A stretch of DNA of 64,000 nt from Spirodela intermedia (taxonomy: Eukaryota > Streptophyta > Magnoliopsida > Alismatales > Araceae): contig LR746270.1 of NCBI GenBank assembly GCA_902729315.2, positions 4,776,221-4,840,220 on the forward strand. The letters run 5' to 3'. Below the pieces are notes generated by a model. The model was not told the origin of the DNA and made no database searches. It saw only the letters and a list, made by a program, of their open reading frames with translations. The position numbers were made by a program, and so were the translations under genes. Below, one piece after another: positions 21,875 through 33,600 of this stretch (its first letter is position 1; each line of letters opens with the position of its first letter).

Positions 21875-24800
21875 AGTTCCTCACAGCTCCCGTGCTTTTC
21901 CGATCTCAAGCTGAGAAACGTGCTTGACTGATTGTCCACCCCATATGACAAGCAGTTCAGACTATGGCTGTCGCTTGGCTCTCATTCTACATACTTCTTC
22001 CTGTGAATATCCAAAAGAAGGTGGTTCACTTTCAGAAGAGCCATAAAAGCTTGGAGATTCTTCATAAAATGGAGAAATATGACACAGTTTTCATCTGAAA
22101 GTGGAAGGGTTATGCGGTTGACAATGTTGCATCTGATATTCTGAAAATAGCTCATTAAGGTGAAGTGAAGAAAAGGAAAAGAGAGGAGCTTTTTAGAAGG
22201 TGATTACGACCCATGAACACGATCAAATTTAGAACCAAAGCATGCTGCCACTAAACACCTAGGACAATGTATAAACAACGTAGCCATTGCAAAATCTTGT
22301 CTACGATCACAGTGAATTCCAATGAAGCGACACTCATTTCATAAGCTACCTCCGTTTTCCTCAGCTCTGACATGAGTAAATAAAATGAAGTCAACGGCAA
22401 TGTGTGTATGTGTGCATGTATGTGCATGTGTGGGTGCATGAGGGAGGGAGAGAGTAGCAGGATAACCAATGGTGCTAAAACTATGATCAATGGTAAATAT
22501 GAAAATTAAATGCGCAGCACCAAATTCCAATTTTGTGCATAAAAAAGGAAGCTAAGCACATTCCCATGGCCCTTCCAGATGCAAATTGAATAGGAAAATG
22601 TAAACAGATCCCAACTCACAAGTCAGACTGTTTCGAAACTAATGGGAGCTCACCGACCCCATTAAGATTTGCCAATCGTTAGCTGATTTTCAACCCAATT
22701 CCCAGAGACTCAAGGCCAATCCAAACCTAATCTAAGAGGCTCTTGAGCTTCTTGGGGCAGCAAGTGTAGGAAGAAAAGCCATTGAAAGAGAAAAAGGGAG
22801 ATGAGAAGAGGAGTCTGCTCCTCTTATAAGGATCTAGGCCATGCAATGACCAGCCATTTGGGGAGCTGGTCTGAATCGGCCGCCAATGAACATCAGATAT
22901 ACTCTCCCACAGAAAATGAACTAAAAAAAGTCAAGAACTTCAAGAATATGCACATATTTTCCCACTGTAAACTTTAAAGCCTTGCTCTGGTCAACCCGCT
23001 TCATATGATTTGATTGATATTATGAGCCCAAATGATTTGATTAAAATATGTACAACGGTGTTGATTGAACAGATAATGTCGACAACTAATCTGATTCTTG
23101 CTAGTTGACATGGCACAATAAATCCTTCAAGCTTAATCCACTATAAGATTGCATAGTTTTCCTCAACAGTTTGACTGCAATCGGCCTAGCTTATGATCCG
23201 CATTACCAATATACACCTTCAAAGCTCCAAAGGACTGAAAAAGAAAACCCAAATTCTATAAAAAAGGGTTTCCAAAGATATGAAACCCACTTTCATTTGA
23301 AAATAAGAGTCATGATCTGATCCAGGCAAGGAGGATGAATGATGATCTAATCCTTTTCCCCCCTTAAAACCTTTAGCTCCCTCTGAGGAAAGGTCAAGGC
23401 CCTCCAGCAGGTCAAAATATGCAGTTTGTCAGGAACAGGACCCATCATCCTCAGGTCAGCGCTAACCAAGAGAAAGCTTGAAGATCTCAGGAAGGAAAGT
23501 TGGGTCCACTGATTACAGTATGCTTTTATTTTCTTCCTTCTCTTCCTGTTTCCTGAATTTCTCCTTTTTTTCATTTTTCACGAGGACATTTTACACTTGG
23601 CAGGGATTCATTGGCCAATTCAGATATCCAACCTGATCATAATTATCATCCTAAGATACCGGAAGCTTCCTTCTTATTAAATTAAATAAGCATCATAAAT
23701 CATAATCATTCATCATATATGATGTTGAGCACTCATTATTCTTCACCACTGCCAGAATACTGACGCAGAGAAGGAAGGAACCTTCTCTGGGGCCAATGGT
23801 CAAGCAACGGGACTAGTTCTGCCGCTACGTTTTTCTTACAAAGGCAGTAGAAACTCCAGAACCAGTGAAATAAACAATACAATACAGCGAATCAGTGAAG
23901 AGCTTAAGATCATCCTCGCTCATGTTAGAAGCTCTTGGTGAGTACAGAAGTTCTTGAGAGGCGGCTGATCAACTTATAGATTATAGGACACTATAAGTAC
24001 TTCAACTATGACCAGCTACCAAACAATTCAAGGATATACGGTATTACTACTGATCCAGTATTAGGGATCCCATTGCCACCCTGATGGGATTACCAGCGAG
24101 AAATCAAGGAAATTATCTCAGAGGTTGACCACATAAAATTAAATTATTAACTTTTTATATTAGTAATTTCTTGGACATGACAGAAACCCATTTCTGTATT
24201 TTCTATAGACAGATAAAACATATAAGAATTTCATATCAATTATAAAAGCTACAGTGGAGGTATTAAATATACGAGGACCTTTTTATAGTAAATCTCTGAG
24301 GGTCTTCCATGTGTGTGGAAGGATAAAACATTGAGAAGATCGGAGGAGCAGTCAGAATCCCATTCATACGAAGCTCCACTGCCCCGACCAGAAAATTAAA
24401 AATGAAACATGCATGAACCTACAGGTCAATAAACGGATCAAATGAAAGAAGATGATACGTTATCATAATTCAAATATGTGAACAGAGAATCTGGAAAAAA
24501 AAGCATCCAAGAAGAATAAAATAGAGAAAAATGCAGATCAGGATCATAATGACGCGATTTTAGCAGAGGAATTTCGACCAAGTGAAATGTGAGATCGAAA
24601 TGAACAGAAAGATGGATTCGATCAGCATAAGAACCCTAAAAAACTGGCATGGATAACAGAGAAGACAGACAATGTGAGGCATGACTATAATTGAAACCGA
24701 GAAAGGGTCTCCGGTTTTCATGCTGTACATGAAGTAATCCTCGGTTATAAAACCAGTCAAGACGAAGGTTAAAAGAGAGGAAAATAAAAAAATGGAAAAA

Positions 24801-25083
24801 ATGGAAGCGATTTCGCGAAAGAACATTATAGCAGAGAGCCAAATAGAAGTAGACTGGCCCCGTCGAAACCCTAAGGGTCCACGACGGGGGTCCAAATCCA
24901 GGGCGAACCCACCTCCACAACCGAGGACTAGGCCACACCTCGACCGCCTCAGCGTCTCTCACACGCCTCTATTTCATCCTCATCATACACCGTCCCCACG
25001 CTCTCACCCTTCTCATCTCAACCCTCCATGGAACCCTCTCTTCTTGACGGATCCTGCACAGAGCGGAGCGCAGCCACCTCCTA

Positions 25084-25123
<40 letters not shown>

Positions 25124-25170
25124 CGCTCCCACGTTTCCTTTCCGTATTTTCTTCACCTCATGGAGATAAT
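21875..25170. other. Probable leader intron(s) and promoter of the TFIIS-N gene
   Basis: Mostly AT-rich with no recognised coding exon. On the minus strand, a CTTATAAGAG TATA-like box (22821–22830), a CT-rich tract and a 16-codon ORF (22732–22782) resemble a transcription start and leader, with a possible donor just after. Another leader-like CT/GC-rich segment sits around 24850–25120, so the real start could be there. A CT microsatellite lies at about 25089–25115. Confidence 0.4.
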
Positions 25171-25880
25171 CTGCTCACCTTCAGCTGTCACGTGCGACGA
25201 GCAAGAGGATTGATCTGGGGAGATCGACGTCAGACGGATGTGAAGGGGGTCGGCCGACGGTCGGCCACAACGCGGCCTGCGCAGCCGGACGAAGCTGTAC
25301 GGCGGCGCCAGTCGATAAAGACAACAGCTTTGGGGGGAAAGGACAACGCTGCCGACGGGGGAGCCGCAGTTGCAGCGCTTCTGCCGCCGACGTCGCGGGC
25401 TTTTTCAGGGGAAGGAGAAGAGAAGTCAGGGGAAATGGCGGACCGTAGCAGATGGCTCAGTTGGGCCCGATTCGGGCGGGCTTCTCCGCCGCCGTCCCCG
25501 GCGGCGTCGCGACCCTCGGCTACTTCGACCCCCTGGACCACCGCCGGGGCCGATGATAATGGCACCGTAAGGGGGGGACCGCTGGACCGTCCAACAGGAA
25601 AGAAGGAGACTTTAAGACTTTAAGTAGGGATGTCTCCTTGTCGCCGGCGTCGCCCGTTGATAGTCAAACGGCGGCCGCGGGATCGCGCCGTCGGTTTCCG
25701 CCGTCGATCGGGGTGGGAGATAGGTTGGGGGAAAGGAGGGTCGCACGGTCGAAGATTTCGGTCTCACAGTTGACCTTTGTGGACTGGTCTTGGGCCCACA
25801 TTCTCCACTTGTCTCGGTGATACGTAATGGGCTGCACAGGTCAATGCTCCGCCCAAACAAGAACACCATGGGAAACCTGG
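25171..25880. other. GC-rich island without a convincing gene
   Basis: ORFs are open on both strands at 25192–25623 and 25230–25565. Their proteins are low-complexity Arg/Ala/Pro products of GC-rich DNA, with no family resemblance. The frame on either strand could be a decayed exon or a CpG-rich regulatory region. Confidence 0.4.
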
Positions 25881-25891
25881 GATCAGGATGA

Positions 25892-25928
25892 CCCAATAAT
25901 AGCCCAATAATAACCCAATAATAGCCCA
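25892..25928. repeat. 11-bp tandem repeat, about 3.4 copies
   Basis: The unit CCCAATAATAG is repeated with one substitution (third base from the end of copy 2 region reads TAA), giving three full copies and a partial fourth. Confidence 0.85.
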
Positions 25929-26232
25929 CATAATATTTGAAAATAACCCATAACTAAGGCCCAGTAAAACGTTGTATCGGCCCATTCTCTCTCCCTTTCT
26001 GCATACAAAGGACTGGGTCGGGCCCACACCTAAGCTAGAAGTCGCTGGCAATAGAAGCGCACCGTTTTGACTTCTACACAGACGGATATAATCGAACTAA
26101 TACCATTGCGTTGACACCATGAGACCAGAGAGTCAAATTCCAAAAACTTTCTCTTATGATTGGGCGAAGATGATCTGATATGAGCATAGTTTTTTTGTCT
26201 AATGCCTGCACATAAATCGGCCACGAGGAGAT

Positions 26233-26440
26233 CACAGAGAGGGAGAGAGAGAGGGGGAGAGAGAGAGGAGAGAGGGAGAGAGAGAGAGGGGAGATAGAGA
26301 AGGAGAGAGAGGAAGAGAGAGGGAGAGAGAGAAAAAGAGAGGGAGAAAGAGAGGGGGGAGAGAGGGAGAGAGAGGGAGAGAGAGAGAGAGAGAGAAGGAG
26401 AGAGAAAGAGAGAGGGGGAGAGGGAGAGAGAGAGAGAGGA
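26233..26440. repeat. Long GA-rich polypurine tract
   Basis: About 200 bp of almost uninterrupted purines, an imperfect GA repeat with GGGA and GAAAGA variants. It opens long Ser/Leu-type reading frames on the minus strand that are artefacts of the repeat. A pure CT run follows at about 26577–26605 in inverse orientation. Confidence 0.95.
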
Positions 26441-26571
26441 AAAACAGTAATGAGAAGCCTGAGGAGGAACTGCCCGTTGCAAGTCCAAGGACGGTTGGAG
26501 ATGGCCGCTCTTTTCTCCTCCAGCGAGAAACCGCTCTCGTTGCTGCACCAATCTGAAGTTATCCTACCGGA

Positions 26572-26576
<5 letters not shown>

Positions 26577-26605
<29 letters not shown>
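26577..26605. repeat. CT dinucleotide microsatellite
   Basis: An uninterrupted CT run roughly 140 bp downstream of the GA-rich tract and complementary to it. More GA runs occur at about 26826–26855 and 27033–27077. Confidence 0.9.
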
Positions 26606-26608
<3 letters not shown>

Positions 26609-26699
26609 AGTACTACCTGCGGCCCATCGCCGTTGACCCAGACCGGAATCGGCAGGCTCAGGGCCCTTAGCATGCAGACTAATTACTCCAAAAGTACGT

Positions 26700-27040
26700 A
26701 TGACTAAATTCTAGTGATCATTTAAGTGTAATGTATTCGGTGTATCATCATCATCATGCCTCATCTCCTCGGATTCAGTCTCTGCTACAGCCGTATCGTC
26801 TTCGTCGTCAAAACATGGAACGTATGAGAGAGAGAAGATAGAGAGAGAGAGAGAAGGGGGGGAGATCGAGATGATATGAAGCTTTATCCTATGAATAGCA
26901 TGTGGGTTGTGGGATAATATTCTTTGCAGAATCTGGGTGATCTAAATCTAGGATCTTTGAAGGCCAAATCCTTGTCCAATCCCCTTTCCTAGTTTTATAA
27001 GAGGAGTTGCTATCCCGCTTAACCTTGGCGAAGGAGAGAG

Positions 27041-27077
<37 letters not shown>

Positions 27078-27657
27078 GCCACGTCGTTGGTTACTTACTG
27101 TAGAGCTTAGGCGAACGTTTCTCCTGATAGTGCATTTTTTTAAGTAAAGGAAGCTAAACTCACAGGTATGATCGATGCAGCCTGGCCCAGCCTTCGTGTT
27201 CCTCCCACCACCAGACCGCCGCCGACAAAAGGCGGAAGAAGGTTCTAAAAAACCTTTCCTTTCCGGCTGCCCGCCGTCCTGTTCCTCTCCTTCTCTCTCT
27301 TCCTCACCTTTGCCGCCGCCGCCACCGCCCTGGGAGATAAAGCAGCGGGAGGAGGCCAAGATTCTGCAGACGTGTTCTCCCCACCATATCTCTCCACGGA
27401 TAGATGAAGTCGCCGCCTCCTCCTCCTCCTCCGCCGACGGTAGAAGGCCTTCTTCCTCTGGTGATCGGTCGCCGATACGGACGATAGAAGCGTATCCGAG
27501 TCAGGAAGGTGGAGTGTGACGGAGCAGAAGGAATAAACAATCAAGAACAGGAGGATAGATTGAAGGATCTCAGGGCGATTCATTTCAGTCCTCTGGTTCT
27601 CCTCCTCCGGCGGAGGTCTTCTCTGTTGCAGGAGTGCGGAAGGCTGAACGGAACAGG
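26700..27657. other. Upstream region and leader of the AHK1-type kinase gene
   Basis: No gene is recognised. The right half (27170–27657) is GC-rich and probably transcribed leader. A CAG at 27628–27630 region just before the start codon could be a leader-intron acceptor. ORFs on both strands are compositional. Confidence 0.4.
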
Positions 27658-30600
27658 ATGGCTCATGGGATTCCCTGGTCCTCAGAGAACTGGTGCGGCT
27701 TCCTCGGCGCGGGGGAGAGCCGTCGGCTTTCCCTCTGCCGGCAGCGGCGGATTCTCCGCCAGGAGAAGCAGTCGGAGGATCTCCGCTACGGCAGCGCCCC
27801 ACGGTGCCTCTCTTCCTACTACAGCGTCTTCGTCGCCCGTCTGGCTATCATGGTACTCAGAAAGTCAACTTTCAGAGAAAGAGTAGCAGCAACAGCAGAT
27901 TACTCATGCAGGGGGGTGTCGATTGTAGGTGATGCTGGCGATCTTGATCGCGACGATGACGATCCTGACATGGCACTTCAGCAAGGTCTACACGACGAGC
28001 TCCATCCGAAGCCTGGCCTACGGGCTCCGGTACGAGCTCCTCCAGCGGCCCATCCTCCGCATGTGGAACATCCTCAACTCCACCGTCGAGATCACCGTCG
28101 CCCAGGTGAAGCTCTCAGAGTACGTCATCGACCGCTACTACTCCCCTACCGCCGCCGGCGATCAGAACCCCCAGGTGCGCCGCCGCTCCTCCTCTTCCTC
28201 CTTGGCGGGTCGTCTTCTTCCTCCGCGCTGATTCAGGTTGTTTTCCATGGTGGCAGCTCTACGAGGCGATGAGGAACGTAACGTGGGTGCTCTTCGCCAG
28301 CAGAACCGCGCTCGCCTCCATCACAGTGAGCCACCGGGACGGCTATGTCCAGGCTTTCCACAGAGATCCCCGGAGCAGAAGCATTTACTACATCTTCTCC
28401 GCGCCGCCGGAGAAGCACGGGAAGAACGCGTCGTCGGTGTGGTACAGGTTCTCACTCGACCCGGCAACCGGGAGGGAAACAGGCGGCCGGCGGAAGGTCC
28501 CCCCCGACGACCTCATCAGCATCGCTGGCCTCTCCGAGGTGAGCGACGGCACGGCGGCATGGCGGGTCGCCGTGAGCAAGTTCACCGACTCGCCGCTGCT
28601 CGCGGCGGCGCTTCCAGTCCGGCGACCCGCCGACGGCGCCATCGTCGCCGCCGTTGGCGTCACCACCTCGCTGCATAGCGTGGGCCAGCTCATGCGGGAG
28701 CTCGTGGGCTTCCACAGCGGCCACATGTACCTGACCTCCCGCGAGGGCTTCCTCCTCGCTACTTCCACCGACGCCCCACTTCTGCGGAACTCCACCGCCG
28801 GGCCGGCGCTGATGCAGGCCGCCGACTCAGACGATCGCATCATCAGGGCCGGCGCAGAGTGGCTGCACCGGGCTCACGGGGACAGCTTCCCCATCCGCCA
28901 TGAAGTCCACGATGAGAACGTTAAGATCGGACGACAGAGATACTACGTCGACTCCTTCTTCCTCGACCTGAAGAGATTACCTCTGGTGAGCACCCCCCAT
29001 GGCTCTCCCTTCCTGGACCGCCCCTCACCGCCGCCGTCTCCTCTTCTCTGCAGGTCGGTGTCACCATCATCCCCAGAAGGTACATAATGGGAAAGGTTGA
29101 CCAGATGGGCACGACCACGCTGATCATCCTGGTCAGCGTCTCCGTGTGCGTCCTCGCCATCGGGTGCGTCCTCATCATGGTACTCACCAGTGGGGTCTCC
29201 AAGGAGATGCGGCTACGGGCGGAGCTGATCAGCCACCTTGACGCCAGGAGGAGGGCGGAGGCGTCGAGCAACTACAAGAGCCAGTTCCTGGCCAACATGA
29301 GGTCAACGAGGACCTCCCCCACGTAAAAAGTCCACAGCTTCACATTCATTTCTCTCATGCTGATGAAGTGAAGCTCGCTGTTGTTCTGGGCTGCAGCCAC
29401 GAGCTGAGGACCCCGATGGCGGCGGTCATTGGGCTGCTGGACCTACTTATATCGGACGATTGCCTCACAAATGAGCAGCTTGAAACGGTGAGCCAGATTA
29501 GGAAGTGTTCTACGGCCCTGCTGAGGCTGCTCAATAGCATATTGGATCTCAGCAAGGTGAGCTCGCAGGAAAATAACCTTCGATCAGGCAAGCTGATTAA
29601 TACACAAGTAGAAATATTAGTTAAAGAAAGGGACTGTTAGATACTACACGAGAGTCAATCTCGGCTTCTAAGGTCAACCGTCTCCCTGTTTTAAAGCAAG
29701 CAAATCTCATCTGTTATGCCTTTTTTTTTCATTTTATTGTCATAATCCATGAAAAAAACTCCAGATTGCGGATGTTTTCTTCTCTTTGGTCTTCCAAATC
29801 GTGAAAATTAATCATGTCCAAAGAAAAATATGTAATGTTTTCCTTCAGTTGATCGTCTGATAGAATTTCAGAGGAGAGGAAATTTCATAGCCTTTTGCAG
29901 AAGATTCAGCTTCTACTCCATGTATTCCAATAAATGAAATAGTCAATTCTCTAAAAGCTGAGTATGATTTCCAAAAAGTATTCAGAAAATTTTACTCATT
30001 GCAGCTTTTCTGTGAACCCAAAAACTCTAGTTTCTTAACACTTTATTAATAAACTTTCTGAAGGTTGAATCAGGGAAGCTGGTTTTGGAAGAAGTTGACT
30101 TTGACTTACAACGAGAACTGGAGGGGCTGATGGATATGTTCTCAGTGCAGTGCGTAAACCATAATATGGAGACTGTGTTAGATCTCTCTGGTATGTTCCT
30201 CCACCTTACACTTCTCAGGTCTGATTTCCCGTTTTTCAGGGAACCAGGAAAGAAAAAACCGCAGTGATTGACATAAAAGAAATTCCTGAAGAATCAACAG
30301 ATATTAAATTTATCCAGTGAAGCTTGCATACATCTGTTTTATGGAATCACTTTTCTGATAAAAAACTTGAAATAGTGGGATTAATGAATTCTGAAAAAAA
30401 AATAGCTTCAAGGGGGGATGATATTTTCTAACTGAAAATTGAATTTTGATGAAACTGGAAGCGGATTATTTGATCAGAGAATCGACACGTAGAAACCCAA
30501 AGCAAGAAAATATTAAATTAAGAAAAAAATGTGTTATCACATGTTGAGCATTAGGATTCTGATTTTATTAATCAAACCAAGAGCATGATATGTTGTTCTT

Positions 30601-33600
30601 TTTATTGTTTCAACTTCTGTGAGTAGTTCTGCAGAATTTACGCTTACAATTATTTTTGGAATTTAAAAAATAACCATTGTATAACCAATCAGATTATTCA
30701 AAGTTTCTGATAATTTTTTTCTCAAATTAAGATTTTTTTTCGGGAAATTACGTTATTGAAGCCAGTTTTCCCAGAACCACATCTTCCTACTGCATTCTGA
30801 CCCTGGATAAGCTTAGCATCAACAGATGGGAAGAAAACACTATGTGATCCCCAGAAGCTTCCAGGAATGAAATTATATTAATAGAATTAAATTTTATAGA
30901 TAATTATGAAATTAAACCCATGAAAGGTTTACTGTGATAAAAAGATCTCCGTAAACAGAGGACTGAAAGGGAGCATTTTTTTTTACTATAAAAAATCCCA
31001 AAGTTACCTCAACTTTGGCTTCACCACAAGGTGAATGAAACTTTGTCACTTTGCTAATAAAATGAAACTTTAGTGACCTAGGTTATAATATTCCGATCAA
31101 ACAGCTGATGAAGGGGATGAGCGGAACAGGGAGGTATTGCTTGCAGAGACTGTTGGAACGGTGGTAGGTAAATTAGTAGAATTTGAAGAGGGTACCGTAG
31201 GTATTTCTCGCCAAAATCAAGAAATTTTTTAGAACCTAAGATCCAGATTAATAAATTTTCTTTATCATGTTTTGAACTTAGTTAAAGATCTTGCTCTTTT
31301 ATTTTGAACTGATGAAGTGGACTACATACATTCTACAGATGATATGCCCAAAGTTGTTCGAGGAGATTCTGCCAGAGTGGTTCAGATATTCACAAACCTC
31401 GTCAGTAATTCCATCAAGTTCACATCATGTGAGTCATGCTTCGAATTTATTTTCTTAGTGATTATATTCCTTGAACCCACAGTTATGACTCAAACCTTGT
31501 GCTTAAGGACTGAAGGAACAAATTACCAGGTATAGTATTCGAAAAATTCTAAATGAAGTAATAATTAAACAAAAAAAAAGAATTTCACCAAACGAAGACG
31601 AAAAGGGCCAGAGCTCCTTTGTATCCATGCATGGAACATCAATAGGACAAAATGACATTATAATTCCATTTCAATTTCCATAGTTATCGAGGGCTGTATT
31701 TGATTGAAACTTGGTCCATTTTCTCAACAACTCTCCTCTATCCTTCTTAAACTTGTCCACCTGTTTCTATTTGATTTCTTCACACCTGTCCTTTGCATTA
31801 ACTGGCAGAGGTTGTGCTAAACCAGACGGGTCCTGCTGCTTCCTTCTGACCGTTTCTTCATTGATTCTTCTCTACCTCTTTTCCTTATTGGCACGCCATG
31901 AGTATTTCCATTATATTTCTTCATAGATCTCCTTTTATTAACTTCTGAAAGTTGTGCTTAAATCTTAAGGAAAACCAACAATTCTTCATGGCTGTAACGT
32001 TAATGAATAAATTTGATGGTTCTCAATTCACCTGAAAATCCACAGATATTGCAAAAAAATAATTATAAAAGTGGATTTCAGATGCCGAGTCTAATTCCTT
32101 ATATATAGCGTGTAACCTAGTATAGTGCCAGTTAATCTCTACTACTGAAAGAATTGTGTTTGTAAATATGATCACATATATACAATTCGGTGAAGAGGTC
32201 TTTTTAGCTAAAAAACTGAAATCAACTTCAGCTGGTCACATTATTTTGCGAGGATGGTGTGAATATGGCGAAACTAGAAAACAAGATTTGCCACAGGAGA
32301 AGTGGTCCCAATGTTTCATCAAAACCAGGGGAAATCAGGACGGATTTATCACAAAGGAAGTGCCTGACAACTGCAATAGAATCACGCTTCAGTTTGAAGT
32401 TGATGACACTGGATGCGGTAAAGCTTTTTCTACCCAGCACCATACCTTAGTCTTCCGCTTAAAAAATGCAGAATTTAGTTTTCTAATCTTTACTAGGTAT
32501 TGACCCAAGCAAATGGGAATCTGTTTTTGAAAGCTTTGAGCAAGCTGATCCATCAACAACCCGAATGTAAGTCGTTTCTAATGAGATTTTGTTGTACCAA
32601 AAAATTATTAAATCAATGCATAACATCTAGTATGTAAATTTATAATCTACCGCCTCACCTATCCAAATTTCCAAAATACATTTTCTAGAAGAAATATTTT
32701 TTTCCAAAAAGACATTATAAAATTTCCCCATCTACAGGCATGGAGGGACTGGTCTTGGCTTATGTATTGTGCGTAACTTGGTGAGTCTAGATAATTTCAC
32801 TATCCAGGATCATGTTGCAGAGACAGAATATCGTATCATTTACTGCTATCTTATAGACTGTCTATACTGACATCATCCATGGTTGAATATACTATATTGA
32901 ATGAGATGCTATCTGATTCCAGGTTAACAAGATGGGAGGGAAAATCAAAGTTGTAAAAAAGGATGGCCCAGGGACCCTAATGCGACTATCCTTGGTCCTG
33001 GGACTACCAGCGGCCTACGCTGGAAAGCGTTTTGAATTAAAATCGGATCAGCATAATTTAATGGTGAGTCGTCTACCATATATCAAAATATCAGCCAATT
33101 TAGTCACTGTTTGGTGTTACCTTTGAATTATTTACACTGGTTTGATAACACAAAAAGCTACTCTAAATTTGTTCGAAAGTAGACGGGAAATCATGTTTCG
33201 GGATATGATATCTTCTCCTCTTATTATTTTAAATTTTATCGTATTTGATGGCACTATGGCCTCTTTGAATGGCCTACACGCTGGCAGTAGTACATTTAGG
33301 CTGTAAACGTCTAAGGTGCTAAAAAAATCTGTAAGTTCTATGATTATCATGTGTATAATACGTCAAATAAAGTTAATTATAAAATATTAAATGCTCGTTT
33401 GATGGTCTAATCTTCAAATTAGAGTCTAGAATGTCATTATTATGTTCAAATACATACGAAGGATATAGACTATCACACTTGCAAAGCCTAGTCTCTTCTT
33501 ATCTTCTTTAAGAAGTTGCAAAACATAGTTCCAGGCAACGTGCAAGCAGGATTACTCCCTCAGCATAAATATCATCCCACCAGTCTAGGGCAGCTAGATC

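Noticed and set aside
25192-25623. 143-residue plus-strand ORF in a GC-rich island
   Set aside because: Low-complexity Arg/Ala/Pro sequence, an equally open antisense frame, and no recognisable family.
26030-26673. Long minus-strand ORFs rich in Ser-Leu-Pro repeats
   Set aside because: They are translations of the GA/CT tract and have no non-repetitive conserved part.
27509-28272. Several overlapping plus-strand ORFs at the 5' end of the kinase gene
   Set aside because: They are read-throughs of exons into introns or wrong frames; the exon chain 27658–27852 and 27929–28174 accounts for the conserved residues.
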